Assembly (NCBI GenBank): GCA_015832175.1 | Contig: WJXW01000011.1 | Span: 1,302,001-1,366,000, forward strand | Length of the DNA: 64,000 nt | Direction of reading: 5' to 3' | From: Paraphaeosphaeria minitans | Lineage: Eukaryota; Ascomycota; Dothideomycetes; Pleosporales; Didymosphaeriaceae | Part shown: positions 12,300-22,126 of the stretch, piece after piece | Numbering within the stretch: position 1 is the first letter of the stretch | How the letters are laid out: every line of letters begins with the position of its first letter | The notes under the pieces: model-generated | The model's input: the letters and a program-made list of their open reading frames with translations, nothing else | What the model was told of the DNA's origin: nothing | Databases searched by the model: none | Made by a program: the position numbers and the translations under genes

Positions 12300-14261
12300 A
12301 TGGAGTGTATGCGCAACCAGCTTCACGAGGGTGTTGTGCTCAATGGACGATATGAAACTATATCGCCCCTCAACCATGGCTCCTTCGGCATCGTCTTTCA
12401 GGCCAAGGACCTCGTAACGAATGAGCTCGTTGCCATCAAGGTGATCACCAAGTCGACTGCTGCTGTCAACTGCCCCACCGCCTTCGCCGTCGACGAGCGC
12501 TCAGAGGAGCTTAGCATCCACCTTCGCCTCGGTTCCCACCCCAACATCGTCAACCTCCTTCAATCGTTTGAGACCACCAACCATGTCTACCTTGTCCTCG
12601 AGTTTTGTTCCAATGGGGATCTCTACGAAGCTATCCGTCTCGACAAGGGACCTCTAGAGACCGAGCATGTGCGCGATTTCATGCATCAGCTGGTCGCTGC
12701 TGTCGAATGCATGCACTCCAAGGGTGTCTATCATCGCGACATGAAGCCGGAGAACATCTTCCTGACGCAGTCTGGCTTGATGAAGCTCGGTGATTTTGGC
12801 CTTGCTACTACCGATGCCTGGTCCTGGGAGGTCGCCGTTGGTAGCGATCGCTACATGGCGCCCGAGCAGTATGACCCTACCAGCGCTGGCTACTCCACTG
12901 CTAAGGCGGATATCTGGGCCATTGGTATCTGCTTGTTGAACGTCTTGTTCTCGCGCAATCCCTTCGCTGTGCCCTCGGCCTCGGATCCTTTGTACGCCGA
13001 TTTCGCTCTCGACCGTCAGAGCCTCTTCGATGTCTTCCCGAACATGTCCCAGGACACCTTCGAGGTGCTGATCCACTGCCTCGCCGTCGACCCTGAGAAG
13101 CGTAATTTGTCACGGGTCAAGGAAGCACTTGACCGTGTTATCAGCTTCACTATCGACGACGAGACCCTGGACGACTTCTGCACCGAGGACCTGGTCGACC
13201 CTGTTGTTGCCAGTGCCAACCGTGAGCCTCTTCGCACGCCCTCCATCTCGACGCCTCAGCTCGAGCAAGGTGGGTCCTTCCCCTGGGCCAAGGCTCTGGC
13301 CATGTCTCCACCTCAGCCTATCCGTCAGCTGTCAGTCATCCCGGATACTGAAATTTATCCGGATGACCTCTATGCTGGTCGTGGTGGTCGCTCTTACTAC
13401 GATGTCAAGCCTGCCAATCCTGCCGGTTCCTTCGCCGATTCGGGTCTCGGTGTGTCTATTGATTCCGGCTTGGGTCTTTCGTTCAAACCTCTCGATGTTC
13501 CCGCGGTGGCGCCTATGAACATTGCGCGATCAAAGCCCATGCCCATTGCTGCCTCGCTACCAGCCAAGGCCTTCAACAGCATGGCGTCGGTGTTCGGCAA
13601 GAAGCGAGACGTGATCTCCAAGAGCTGGAGCGATCTATGGGACGAAGAAGATGATGATATCACTATCGAGGAAATCGAGAACAGCTTCACGCCTAAGAAG
13701 GAGAAGTCGTTCGTGCAGTCCGAGGCTGGTTCTGGGGTCTCGACTCCGCGCGGTGGTCTTTCTGAACTCAAGAACCCTGCGATGGTTAACAACAGCAGGA
13801 GCCGCTCCCCCAAACCGAGCCAGATGTCCACTAGCCACGTCAGTGAACAGACTGGCTTCATCTTCGAAGAGCACAATGCGGCTCTTGCGCGCTACTCTCC
13901 ACCTTCTAAGCGCACCACCGCAGACAAATGGGTTGCTCTTGGTGATCGTAGGCGTGCTCCGCAGTCTCCGCAGGACACTCCTCAGAAGTCTGTGAAAACG
14001 CCTGCGAAGACCATCAAGCAGCAGCAACAGCAACCAACTCCGAACTCGGCCCCGAAGCGAAGCCGGACCGGAAGCTGGAGGCGCCCTATCCACTGGGGCC
14101 CCAACCCGCCGCCTGAGAATGCTGATCTCTTCTCAAAGCCCAAAAGCAAGGACATCGACCCCTGGAGTCTGAGCAAAGACTGGCGTCGTAACCATGCAAC
14201 TTTGCATGACGACATCGGGGACCTTGAGTGGGTTGGAGGTTGGAATGACCTCCACTTGTAG
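12300..14261 (+). CDS. Ran1/Ksp1-like serine/threonine protein kinase
   Basis: A 653-residue protein from the ATG at 12300; the frame is open further upstream but without an ATG. The kinase domain covers roughly residues 18-310. It has the glycine loop NHGSFG (26-30), VAIK with Lys47, the catalytic loop HRDMKPEN (145-152), DFG (165-167) and an APEQ version of the APE motif. HRDMKPEN and the NGRYETISPLNHGSFG start fit the Ran1/Pat1-Ksp1 group, which controls meiotic entry, nutrient signalling and autophagy in yeasts. The tail (about 310-653) is Ser/Pro/Lys-rich and disordered, with an acidic SDLWDEEDDDITIEEIEN segment near residues 440-460 and a short glutamine run near residue 580. Single exon. 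A second ATG at 12309 is possible. Confidence 0.85.
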   Translation: MECMRNQLHEGVVLNGRYETISPLNHGSFGIVFQAKDLVTNELVAIKVITKSTAAVNCPTAFAVDERSEELSIHLRLGSHPNIVNLLQSFETTNHVYLVLEFCSNGDLYEAIRLDKGPLETEHVRDFMHQLVAAVECMHSKGVYHRDMKPENIFLTQSGLMKLGDFGLATTDAWSWEVAVGSDRYMAPEQYDPTSAGYSTAKADIWAIGICLLNVLFSRNPFAVPSASDPLYADFALDRQSLFDVFPNMSQDTFEVLIHCLAVDPEKRNLSRVKEALDRVISFTIDDETLDDFCTEDLVDPVVASANREPLRTPSISTPQLEQGGSFPWAKALAMSPPQPIRQLSVIPDTEIYPDDLYAGRGGRSYYDVKPANPAGSFADSGLGVSIDSGLGLSFKPLDVPAVAPMNIARSKPMPIAASLPAKAFNSMASVFGKKRDVISKSWSDLWDEEDDDITIEEIENSFTPKKEKSFVQSEAGSGVSTPRGGLSELKNPAMVNNSRSRSPKPSQMSTSHVSEQTGFIFEEHNAALARYSPPSKRTTADKWVALGDRRRAPQSPQDTPQKSVKTPAKTIKQQQQQPTPNSAPKRSRTGSWRRPIHWGPNPPPENADLFSKPKSKDIDPWSLSKDWRRNHATLHDDIGDLEWVGGWNDLHL

Positions 14262-15745
14262 TCTTGACACTTTTCATCCCTTGATTTCTCCCCCTTTATT
14301 CGGAACCAAACAGAAAACTTCCTTTCAACAACCATATTCCAGGAGGACCCCTAGGATGCGCGGAGCTTCCACCATACATGAGTTTGTAGTGCTAGAGATA
14401 CCATTTCCTTGCTCTCCTCTCCTCTCTCAGAAACCAAACCGATAGCCGCATTACCCTTTCTCTCGTGTCTCTCTTCTGTGCTTCTCGCCTCAGTACACAC
14501 ATGGTCTGTACTCTGGCACACTGTATAATTTTAAGAAGCTACTCTTTGGTATCTCTCCTTTGTTACTGCTTGGGTGCATCACAAACTGCATATGAAAGGG
14601 GTTGGATTGGGATGAAACAAACTGATATCTGCTTTGACGGGAAGGGCGTTTTTATTGTTTTTGCGATTTACTTCACACAAGGGATGATTAGATAGTCAAG
14701 ACTCGTATCCGTCGGGAGCACCATGCCACGCGGCGCTGGTGCTCCGGGATTTACCCACTCAAAAACCGTTCTCTGTGAAGTGATGTGAAGTTGGCTGGCA
14801 AAGACAGAATCTGGCAAAAGCAATGGCTGCGAATGCCAGCGCTCACACTTGCCGCGTCCATCCGACATTTGCAGGTCACGCACACGGTAGATGGTGATTG
14901 AACAAGAGTGATCAACCATGACTTGACTCGTACTGTGCTGCCTATCCGCGGCGGTCCTGGCTTTGGTGTGCGCGTGACCCGATTGCCAGCCCCCCCTTCA
15001 CGAGAAGCTATAAGCAATAGTGTACTCGCAACCCACCAGGCTATGCTACTAACAGCGAACGACCTTCACGGTGTGGCCATGACTCGACCTTGACAGCCGC
15101 GTGCGCATTGCGAAGCCCGAGGAGGAGTGTGGCGTGCTACAGCTTGACATGTCCACCCGCCAGCCACCAAGGTACACGCCGAAGTCAGAGAGAGCGAGGT
15201 CTCGTGGCGGGGCTGGGCCTAGCCTTTGGCGCGGACGCAAGTGCAGGCTGGACCGCGTGCATATGCGGGAAATTGTATTGGTATTGGTACAGTCTATGTA
15301 CAGCGTAGGTAGATGGTAGGTATCTAGAAAGCAAAGCAAGGCAAAGCAAGGGGCGGGCGGGACTGGACTGGACTCAATCTCGAGTCCACTGCATGCTGTG
15401 TTGCCAGCCACCACGCACGCCGTTGCATACCGTGCCAACGGAAACGGAGAGAAAAGAAAGGGTTGGCTGGCTGGCGTGTGCATATGCAGTATGGGTGGAC
15501 TGTGTATGTATGTATGCAGCAGAGGGAGGACCAATGAGCTCTGCAGAGGGGGGGTATCACTTAATCAAAACAACGGAATCCGAACAGATGTGTCACGCGA
15601 GCGGCACTCCACCGCCGCACTGGGCGTGTCTGCCGTCTGTCTCTGCGCCAGCTTCACAGACACCTGGTGGAGAGAGTTGCACCCGCCACGGGAGGCGCGC
15701 GGAGACGGCCAAGGCGGCACACGTGAAGCCCTAGCGGGTCGCGAG
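14262..15745. other. Intergenic region between the kinase and MED6-like genes
   Basis: The first part is pyrimidine-rich and probably the kinase 3' UTR. The rest has overlapping shadow frames on both strands, TAGGTAGATGGTAGG-like sequence at 15305-15322 and a GCAAAG repeat near 15335-15350. Nothing gene-like is supported. Confidence 0.5.
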
Positions 15746-16212
15746 CTATATCTGCGGACCCGTGGGTGTGACCGGGCTCGCGAGGCTGCCGGGACCCTTT
15801 GACTTTCGGCGCTTCTCCTTGCCCGGCTTCGGCTGTGACGCTGTGCTGGCCTTGCGAGAGAAGGACTCGGTGGCGGGGGTCGCGGGTTTGGGGGTCGACG
15901 TGGAGGACTGGAGGCCGCTCTGGGTCTGGGTCTGGGTCTGGGACGTGGAGATGGAGAGCTGGGTGGGCTGCGCGGCTGCCTGCGCGATGGCGGCTTGCTG
16001 CACGGCTTGCTGCTCGGCGCGCTTCTTCTCCTCTTCTCTCCGCGTCACCGTGTTGCGCCAGCTGTGGGTGAGCACGAAGGAGCCCGGCTCGCCCTGCAGC
16101 GGGTTCTCGTCGACGTACTCCTCGAAGTAAGCTTCTGTGCGGTCGAGCGAGCGCAGGAAGAAGGCGTCGGAGAAGGTCTCGAAGGGGTCTGCGGCGGCGG
16201 CCTGGGAGGTGG

Positions 16213-16248
<36 letters not shown>

Positions 16249-16888
16249 ACTGCGACTGCGACTGCGATGACGGGTCTGCGATTGAGGCTGCGACTGCGAC
16301 GGCGACGGGGCTAGCGGCACGGCTGGCTGCGCGACTGCCGCTCTTTGCCAGGTCGAACGACGGCGGGACGTACGTGTGGCCGGTCGCGGGACTGAAGTGC
16401 GACAGGCCCTTGGACAGCTCCATGAGGTCCTGCAGCTGCGTGCTCACGCTCAGCAAGCGCGTTTGAAGCACGTCGAGCAGGCTCTTCGCCATGAAAATGC
16501 GCGTGCCCTGCGTGTAGTACGTCGCCGTGACATCGGTCTTCGCCGTCTTGCCCGTCTCCTGGTCCACGCTCTTCTCCTGCCGCTGGATCACCCACGGCTC
16601 GCCGTCATTCTTCGGCTCGTACGCAACCACGTACTGCGTGCCGTACGGGTAGTCTGTGCGCATGCGTTCCTCGAAGGCTACCCGGTTGTTGAAGAGGAGC
16701 TCCTGCTGCGGGGTGCCGCCGACTTGGCGGAGCAGGCTGTTGTTGTTGGAGCCCTGGTCGAACCACGGCGAGTTGTAGAAGTACCAGAGGATCGTGTTGG
16801 TGTTGAGTGTGCCCGCTGCGGAGAGGGTTGGGAGGAGATCCGGGCGGTCGAATTGCCACTCGTCTTCGGGCGCGGGCTGGGGTGGCAT
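15746..16888 (-). CDS. MED6: Mediator complex subunit 6
   Basis: A single-exon 380-residue protein matching MED6, a head-module subunit of Mediator that links activators to RNA polymerase II. The N-terminal family domain is clear: WQFDRPDLL, then the signature ILWYFYNSPWFD, NNNSLLRQ, and FEERMRTDYPYGTQYVVAYE. It is followed by IQRQEKSV and TYYTQGTRIFMAKSLLDVLQTRL. The middle has an in-frame hexanucleotide expansion (about 16210-16270) encoding alternating SQ then TQ dipeptides, with a second smaller TQ run near 15925-15945. The C-terminal half is Ala/Gln/Ser-rich with a basic end. It is transcribed away from the MMTAG2-like gene. Confidence 0.9.
16205..16290 (-). repeat. Hexanucleotide repeat coding for SQ/TQ dipeptides
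   Basis: Runs of GCGTCT and GCGACT on the plus strand, coding on the minus strand for about four SQ and six TQ dipeptides inside the MED6-like protein. Confidence 0.9.
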
Positions 16889-17188
16889 GGCGCGCGCGGT
16901 GGGGAGAGTGTCGCGGGAGGTGGCAGTGAGGGTGGTTGCGCGAGGTGGTCTGTAGGACCCTTGGAGTGGGTTGTCAATGAAGAACCCGCTCTTGTGTTAT
17001 GTGGGGCGATTGGCCTTTGGGGAGAGCGCTGGGAGAACGAGTGATGTTGGTCTTTGAAAGTCACCAATATCGAAAGTCGCCGTGAAGGTGGCCAAAGCTC
17101 CCGGTGAGCGCTGGTTGCCTGCTTTTTGGGCACCTCCGCGTTTGCTCCGCACTCTTTCCCTCAGCTCTCGCCACACAACAGTGCCACC
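16889..17188. promoter_or_regulatory. Bidirectional promoter between MED6 and the MMTAG2-like gene
   Basis: Exactly 300 bp separate two divergent start codons. CCAAT-type pentamers are present in both orientations (ATTGG near 17009, CCAAT near 17065), typical of Hap-complex sites, and a pyrimidine-rich stretch precedes the plus-strand start. No other gene fits. Promoter function is inferred from position. Confidence 0.6.
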
Positions 17189-17969
17189 ATGGATCTTCTG
17201 CAGACCGTACGTAAAGAAGGCAGTCGGTATGTACAGCCCTTCATATCGGTCAATCCCTAGCTAACTTATTCGTAGCGGCGGCCGCGCCGACTTCAAGTGG
17301 GAAGATGTCAAGGCAGATGGCCAGCGCGAGAACTATCTGGGCCACTCGCTCATGGCCCCCGTAGGCCGCTGGCAACAAGGACGCGATCTCAACTGGTACG
17401 CAAAAGGCGACCAGGATAACAACGGCGAAATGTCGGCCGCCGAGAAACTCGCAGAAGAGAAGCGCAAGATCAAGGAAGCCGAAGAAGATGCCATGCTCCG
17501 CGCCATGGGCCTTCCCGTCCCGGAGCGCGCGTCTACCAACGCAAACCTGACGCCACTTGGGGATAAAGCGCATGAAGCCCATGTGGAGAAAGCGCTAGAG
17601 GAGAAGGCCAAGGACAGCGATGAGGGAGACAGGAAGGAGGGAAAGAAGGAGCGATCACGGAGGCACAGGAATGATGATGATGAGCGCGACAGAAAGAGGA
17701 GGCCTAGGTCAAGAAGCAGGTCGCGAGACCGTAGGGAGAAGCGACGTGATCGCTCAAGGTCCCGCGATCGAAGAAGAGACAGGGACCGCGATGGTGGCAA
17801 GGGACGCCATCGGTCGAGAAGTCGTGAGCACAAGCGCCATGAAGATCGGCACGAGCGGCGTAAGGAGCGACATGGAGATGATGAGCGCCTACGGTCACGT
17901 TCTCGGGAGCGACACAGGCGCCGCAGGAGCCGATCGCCGTACGACAAGCATGAGAGGCGGCGAGACTGA
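17189..17969 (+). CDS. MMTAG2-like (MMtag domain) RS-rich nuclear protein
   Basis: The exons are 17189-17226 and 17276-17969, with a 49-bp intron (GTATGT..CGTAG), giving 243 residues. The start sits in a strong context (gccaccATGG). The splice restores the MMtag signature: [15 protein letters not shown] followed by [29 protein letters not shown] and LNWYAKG. A helical [24 protein letters not shown] segment follows. The last 110 residues are dense Arg/Ser/Asp/His repeats (RSRSRDRR and similar), as in splicing-associated RS proteins. The family is named for a human tumour-associated protein; its molecular role is poorly known, and a nuclear RNA-processing location is inferred from the RS tail. 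Confidence 0.82.
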
Positions 17970-18569
17970 GGTTCAACGCGAAGTGCCCGCTCTACGCGAA
18001 CGATGAAATCAACGTTGAAACCCTAGCAAAGTTATTCCAAACAAGCCAACCGCAAAGGCAGCGGAGTACTGGGAAGCCTCAGGCACTTGCGATATACATT
18101 GTGGAGGCTCATATCGAACCTCAGCTCTTAAGTAGCGAGGACGTTAGACTTACATTCTTTCTTGGGAATCTACGATACTCGGTATTCCTTTATTCGGTCT
18201 CTTGTTGGGCTAGTATGGATCACTTTCCATTTCTCACATGCAACTTTGGATGCGACGCCATGACGACTGAGGTAGCGAGCATGTCTTCAGTAAGCAGCTT
18301 GCTGGTGTGCAAAACCATACCATTGACGCACTCCAATAGACAAACCTATCAATTTGTTCTTCTAGATGGACCCGAACAGGTTCATGTGCTTTGACGTTGC
18401 CGATACGTCGCACCCCGTATCTCGGGATCCGACTCGGAACTGATTCCGGGTCCCCAAAGCTGCTTCTCCCAACCTCCTCGGTGCCCCATGCTTCACATCT
18501 CCCTCCTTTTCACTAAATACACTTACATATGCTGCTAGCATCTCACATTGGCGCAGCTTAGCGTTCATC
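17970..18569. other. Intergenic, nothing recognised
   Basis: Presumed 3' UTR of the RS protein and promoter of the amidase. Small frames at 18101-18394 have no domain. Bases 18490-18560 are pyrimidine-rich just upstream of the amidase ATG. Confidence 0.5.
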
Positions 18570-20466
18570 ATGTCGGAAGTGCCCATCGCCGACTGGCAGA
18601 GCCTTGCTGCGTCGAAGAAAGAAGCCAACTTCAAGAAGATACCAGAGAAATGGAAGCTGCCTGAGTCATTGACTTCGCAGTTTGTTGAAACATCCTCTAT
18701 CTCTGTGATCGATGTGCCGGCGACATGCGGTCTGTTGACACCACATGAACTCGAGCTTACCTCCAACTACGATGCGAGTAAGTATGTTACGAGTATTTTC
18801 GATTATGGAGTACACTGCCATAAAATGTTGACTTTAGATAGCTGCATTGGTCGAGCTGATGACGAGTGGGAAGGCAACGAGCGTTGAGGTCACCACTGCC
18901 TTTAGTAAGAGAGCGGCTATTGCGCAACAATGTGTGAACTGTCTCACAGAAATCTTCTTCGAGGAAGCCATGGCAAGAGCAAAGGAATGCGATGACTATC
19001 TCAAGAATAATGGTCGGCCCATGGGCCCATTGCACGGCCTGCCTATTAGTTTGAAGGTGACGCCCATTCTTTGTCAATCCCATAAACGAGTGAAACAGAT
19101 TATCGATCGAGGCCGTAAAAAGCTAACCATTTGAATCGTAGGACTCTTTCAACGTCAGAGGTACACAAGCAACCATCGGCTACATCTCGTTCCTATCAAG
19201 ACCTTCAGCCACCTCAGACTCCAATCTTGTTACTCTTCTTCATGAGTACGGAGCAGTATTCTACTGCAAAACCAACCTCCCTCAGACCATGATGACCGCC
19301 GACTCTCATAACAATCTATTCGGGCGCACACTAAACCCTCACAATCTATCCTTGACAGCTGGCGGCTCCACAGGCGGCGAGGGCGCCCTCCTCGCCATGC
19401 GCGGTTCAATCCTAGGCCTAGCAACCGACGTAGCAGGCTCGTGCCGCATACCAGCACTATGCTGCGGCCTAACTAGCTTCAAGCCAAGTGCAGGACGAGT
19501 ACCCTTCGGAGGCGGCGTACCTCCCGGCCGCCTAGGCAGTCCCGGCTCTATAGTCCCCGTAATTGGACCCATCGGCCACTCCATCCGCGATACTGAGCTC
19601 ACCATGCGGACAGTTTGCAACAGCAACACGTGGGCTTTCGACGAGAACGTCTTGGGTGTGCCGTGGCGCAGTGTCCAACTTCCCACTCGGCCCCTGCGCT
19701 TCGGTCTCCTCCGCGGGATCCCCAAGAGACCGCTGCACCCTCCCATCGCGCGGGCGCTGCACTCCTGCGCCACGAAGCTGAAAGGCAAGGGCCATCAGAT
19801 GGTGCTGCTGGACGGCAAAGTGCCCGACATCTGGGACTCAGCCATTCTGGCGTGGAAGTTCTTCCTGCTCGATCCGAAGAAGACGCCGTTGTCGTACCTG
19901 CAGCAGGCGGGCGAGCCCGTGGTACCTAGCCTAGGCAAAACCATGGTGAAGGAGCTTCGCGACTTTGAGCCGAGCTTGGACGGGCTGTGGGATATGAATC
20001 TCGCGCGGTTCAAGATCCTGCATGCGTGGCACACGGTGATGGTGGAGAACGAGCTGGATGCGGTGCTGATGCCGGGGAATTCGGCGACGGCGACGGTGCA
20101 TGATACGTATGGTTTGACGCCGTTTACGGTGCTGCAGAATTTGCTGAATGTGAGTCTCGATGTTATGCTATGGGAAGCGTGGACGAGAAAGGGATCTAAT
20201 ATTAAGGTGTAGTATCCGTCGGGCATCTTGCCACACTTGAAGGCTGAAGAGGAACTGGATCGGCAGTTCTTCAAGGAAGATGCTGCTTATGAACCGCCGT
20301 GTAGGTGCTTCTTGAATTGTAATTTCAGGCAGAGTGCTGACAGTGAATAGATGAACCGAAGGTTTTCGAGGGCCTACCGGCGCATGTACAGGTAATGGGG
20401 AAGCCAATGCAAGACGAAGAATTGATGGAAATATTGAAAGTTTTGGAGAAGACACTGGCAGAATGA
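18570..20466 (+). CDS. Amidase-signature family enzyme (FAAH/acetamidase-like)
   Basis: The exons are 18570-18777, 18842-19056, 19142-20149, 20213-20300 and 20351-20466, giving 544 residues. The serine-hydrolase amidase triad is complete and happens to match FAAH spacing. Lys141 lies in PISLK at the end of exon 2, Ser217 in AGGSTGGEG and Ser241 in DVAGSCR. The second residue of the usual GGSSGG is Thr here. Further family blocks are GPLHGLP, GYGAVFYCKTN-like EYGAVFYCKTNLPQ, and the C-terminal GLPAHVQVMGKPMQDEEL. No signal peptide is seen, so a cytosolic hydrolase of simple or fatty amides is likely; the substrate cannot be told. The fifth exon is fixed by frame (YEPKVFEGLP). Confidence 0.85.
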
Positions 20467-22126
20467 AGGTGCAGCTCGGTTCTGAAATGAAAGGATCAGC
20501 ATGGAAAATTGGTGATACGCCTGACGAGGATCAATCATGTCTGTAATTTCTGTCTCAGCATGGGTACTATCATGAAAATACGTACGTCATATTATTTATC
20601 GCCCGACTCCAACTTCCTGAAAGATCCTCGCTAGCCCGGCGTGGAAGCTTTTGGAAGTCGACACCGAAAGCAACGCCTGGAAGCACCAGGGTTGCGAGCA
20701 AACACTGTATCATCCACCGTTTCTCATGGGCTGGCTGGAGCAGAGATTACATGCATAATTCAACACAGGCGAACTGATTCAATCTCTTCATCGGCTCCTT
20801 TTATACCCTCTGTCTTAAAGTTGGTATGAAAGTACAGTCCGTCAAGAACAGCATAAAATAGTATATCTGGGTACGTCGGTAAACTTCGTTCCACCTAGAC
20901 CTCATCTTACCCAATCCTGCCTGAGACCTGTCGTACATGCTTCACGTTGAAAGATATATTCATGTCTCGCAATGGAGTAGGGAGACGCGCTCGCGACGCG
21001 GCAGGACAGTAGAAGTTGGTGATTGTTTGTTGGGTGAATGAAGAGTGTGTGTAAACCGGTGGATTGTCGATGAAAGCCGAAAAAAGCTAACAAACAAACA
21101 AACAAACAAACAGAACGACACATACGTCATTCGAACAAACGCACCCTCTCGATGTTCGTCCCAAGTTACTTCTCCAAATTGGACAAAAACTAAAAGCCAC
21201 TTCGGAGTCCGGCTCAGAGAAACCAGTTATGATTTTTTGTTTGATTTGACGAAGATGCTTCGAAGGTAGCGGTATATATAGTGGACAAAAATCCGGGCAT
21301 ATAGAAGGCAGTCACTCTCCTGCGGTGCTGGGGCGGGGTTGATGCTTTCTGCCCGCATTCACTTCGCCCACCAGATTCACTTGCTGGAAAACAGCTCGAT
21401 CTATGTCCGCGTCCGTCACGCGACGACGAGTTTTACCTAGCCAGCAGCATGGGGCGCTGCGGACATATGGAAGCCTGCAGGTGGAAACCCGCACAGAATA
21501 CACCGTGATAGCTTAAGTTTTGCTGCCTATCATAGATATATCTCTGCCGTGCCATTGTTTTGTTTGCTTTCCGCACAGAATGCCTGGCAACTGCTTGCCC
21601 AATACCACCAGAGATTACGAGTAGCAACGACCGGGCACGCGTTGCTCCTGCTTGTGCATATTTTTCATTTCCCTTTGCCAACTCGTCCCTGATGCTATCT
21701 TCTGGTTCGAAATGTGCATATCCTGCTACTACACCTACGCTCGCGAAGATCTTACCAGCATCCCTTGGGGAGTTCTTGTTGCCATCTTTGGATAGCTTGG
21801 AGCGAACGGGTGGGTCATTGTAGGTGAGGGTGTCGGTCCAGAGAAGGCTTACCTCAAGAGCCGCCGTATCGGTTGAGATAATTAACGATGGCTCTCATCT
21901 GGTGAGAGAACAACGGGGAGTCTTGTCGTATGTTTTCAGGAATATTTGTGATAATTTTACCCATGATGTATGGTGGGAAGTGACAGCATGATAAGCGGTG
22001 GTGAAGGAGCTCAGCTATCCGGATCGCTAGATAGAACAATCTTGATTATACACCACAGTTGCATTGCATGGACCCAACACATCTTAAGCCTCCCTCAATC
22101 ATCTAACGGTACTTGATCAGCGTGCT
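20467..22126. other. Intergenic region with a possible decayed gene on the minus strand
   Basis: Bases 20467-21400 have no supported gene; a CAAA/AACA repeat lies at about 21089-21112. On the minus strand, a frame open from 21894 down to its stop at 21433 reads like real protein (for example FASVGVVAGYAHFEPEDS). It abuts a second frame (22039-21854) holding GKIITNIPENIRQ that is shifted by one base. I could not join them with acceptable splice sites and recognise no family. Confidence 0.4.
21433..22039 (-). pseudogene. Possible gene relic, two frames with an apparent frameshift
   Basis: Two adjacent minus-strand frames overlap near 21854-21894. The upstream one ends in YLNRYGGS followed by TGA; the downstream one continues LEVSLLWTDTLTYNDPP in the next frame. 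A one-base skip would link them. The composition of the downstream frame is balanced (Asp, Lys, Gly and Val in plausible order), unlike the Ser/Pro-rich complement. No family is recognised and no clear start codon exists, so this is a weak call. Confidence 0.25.

Noticed and set aside
16376..17044. 222-residue plus-strand frame across the MED6-like gene
   Set aside because: It is antisense to a clear MED6 protein and is Arg/Leu/Val-rich without a domain.
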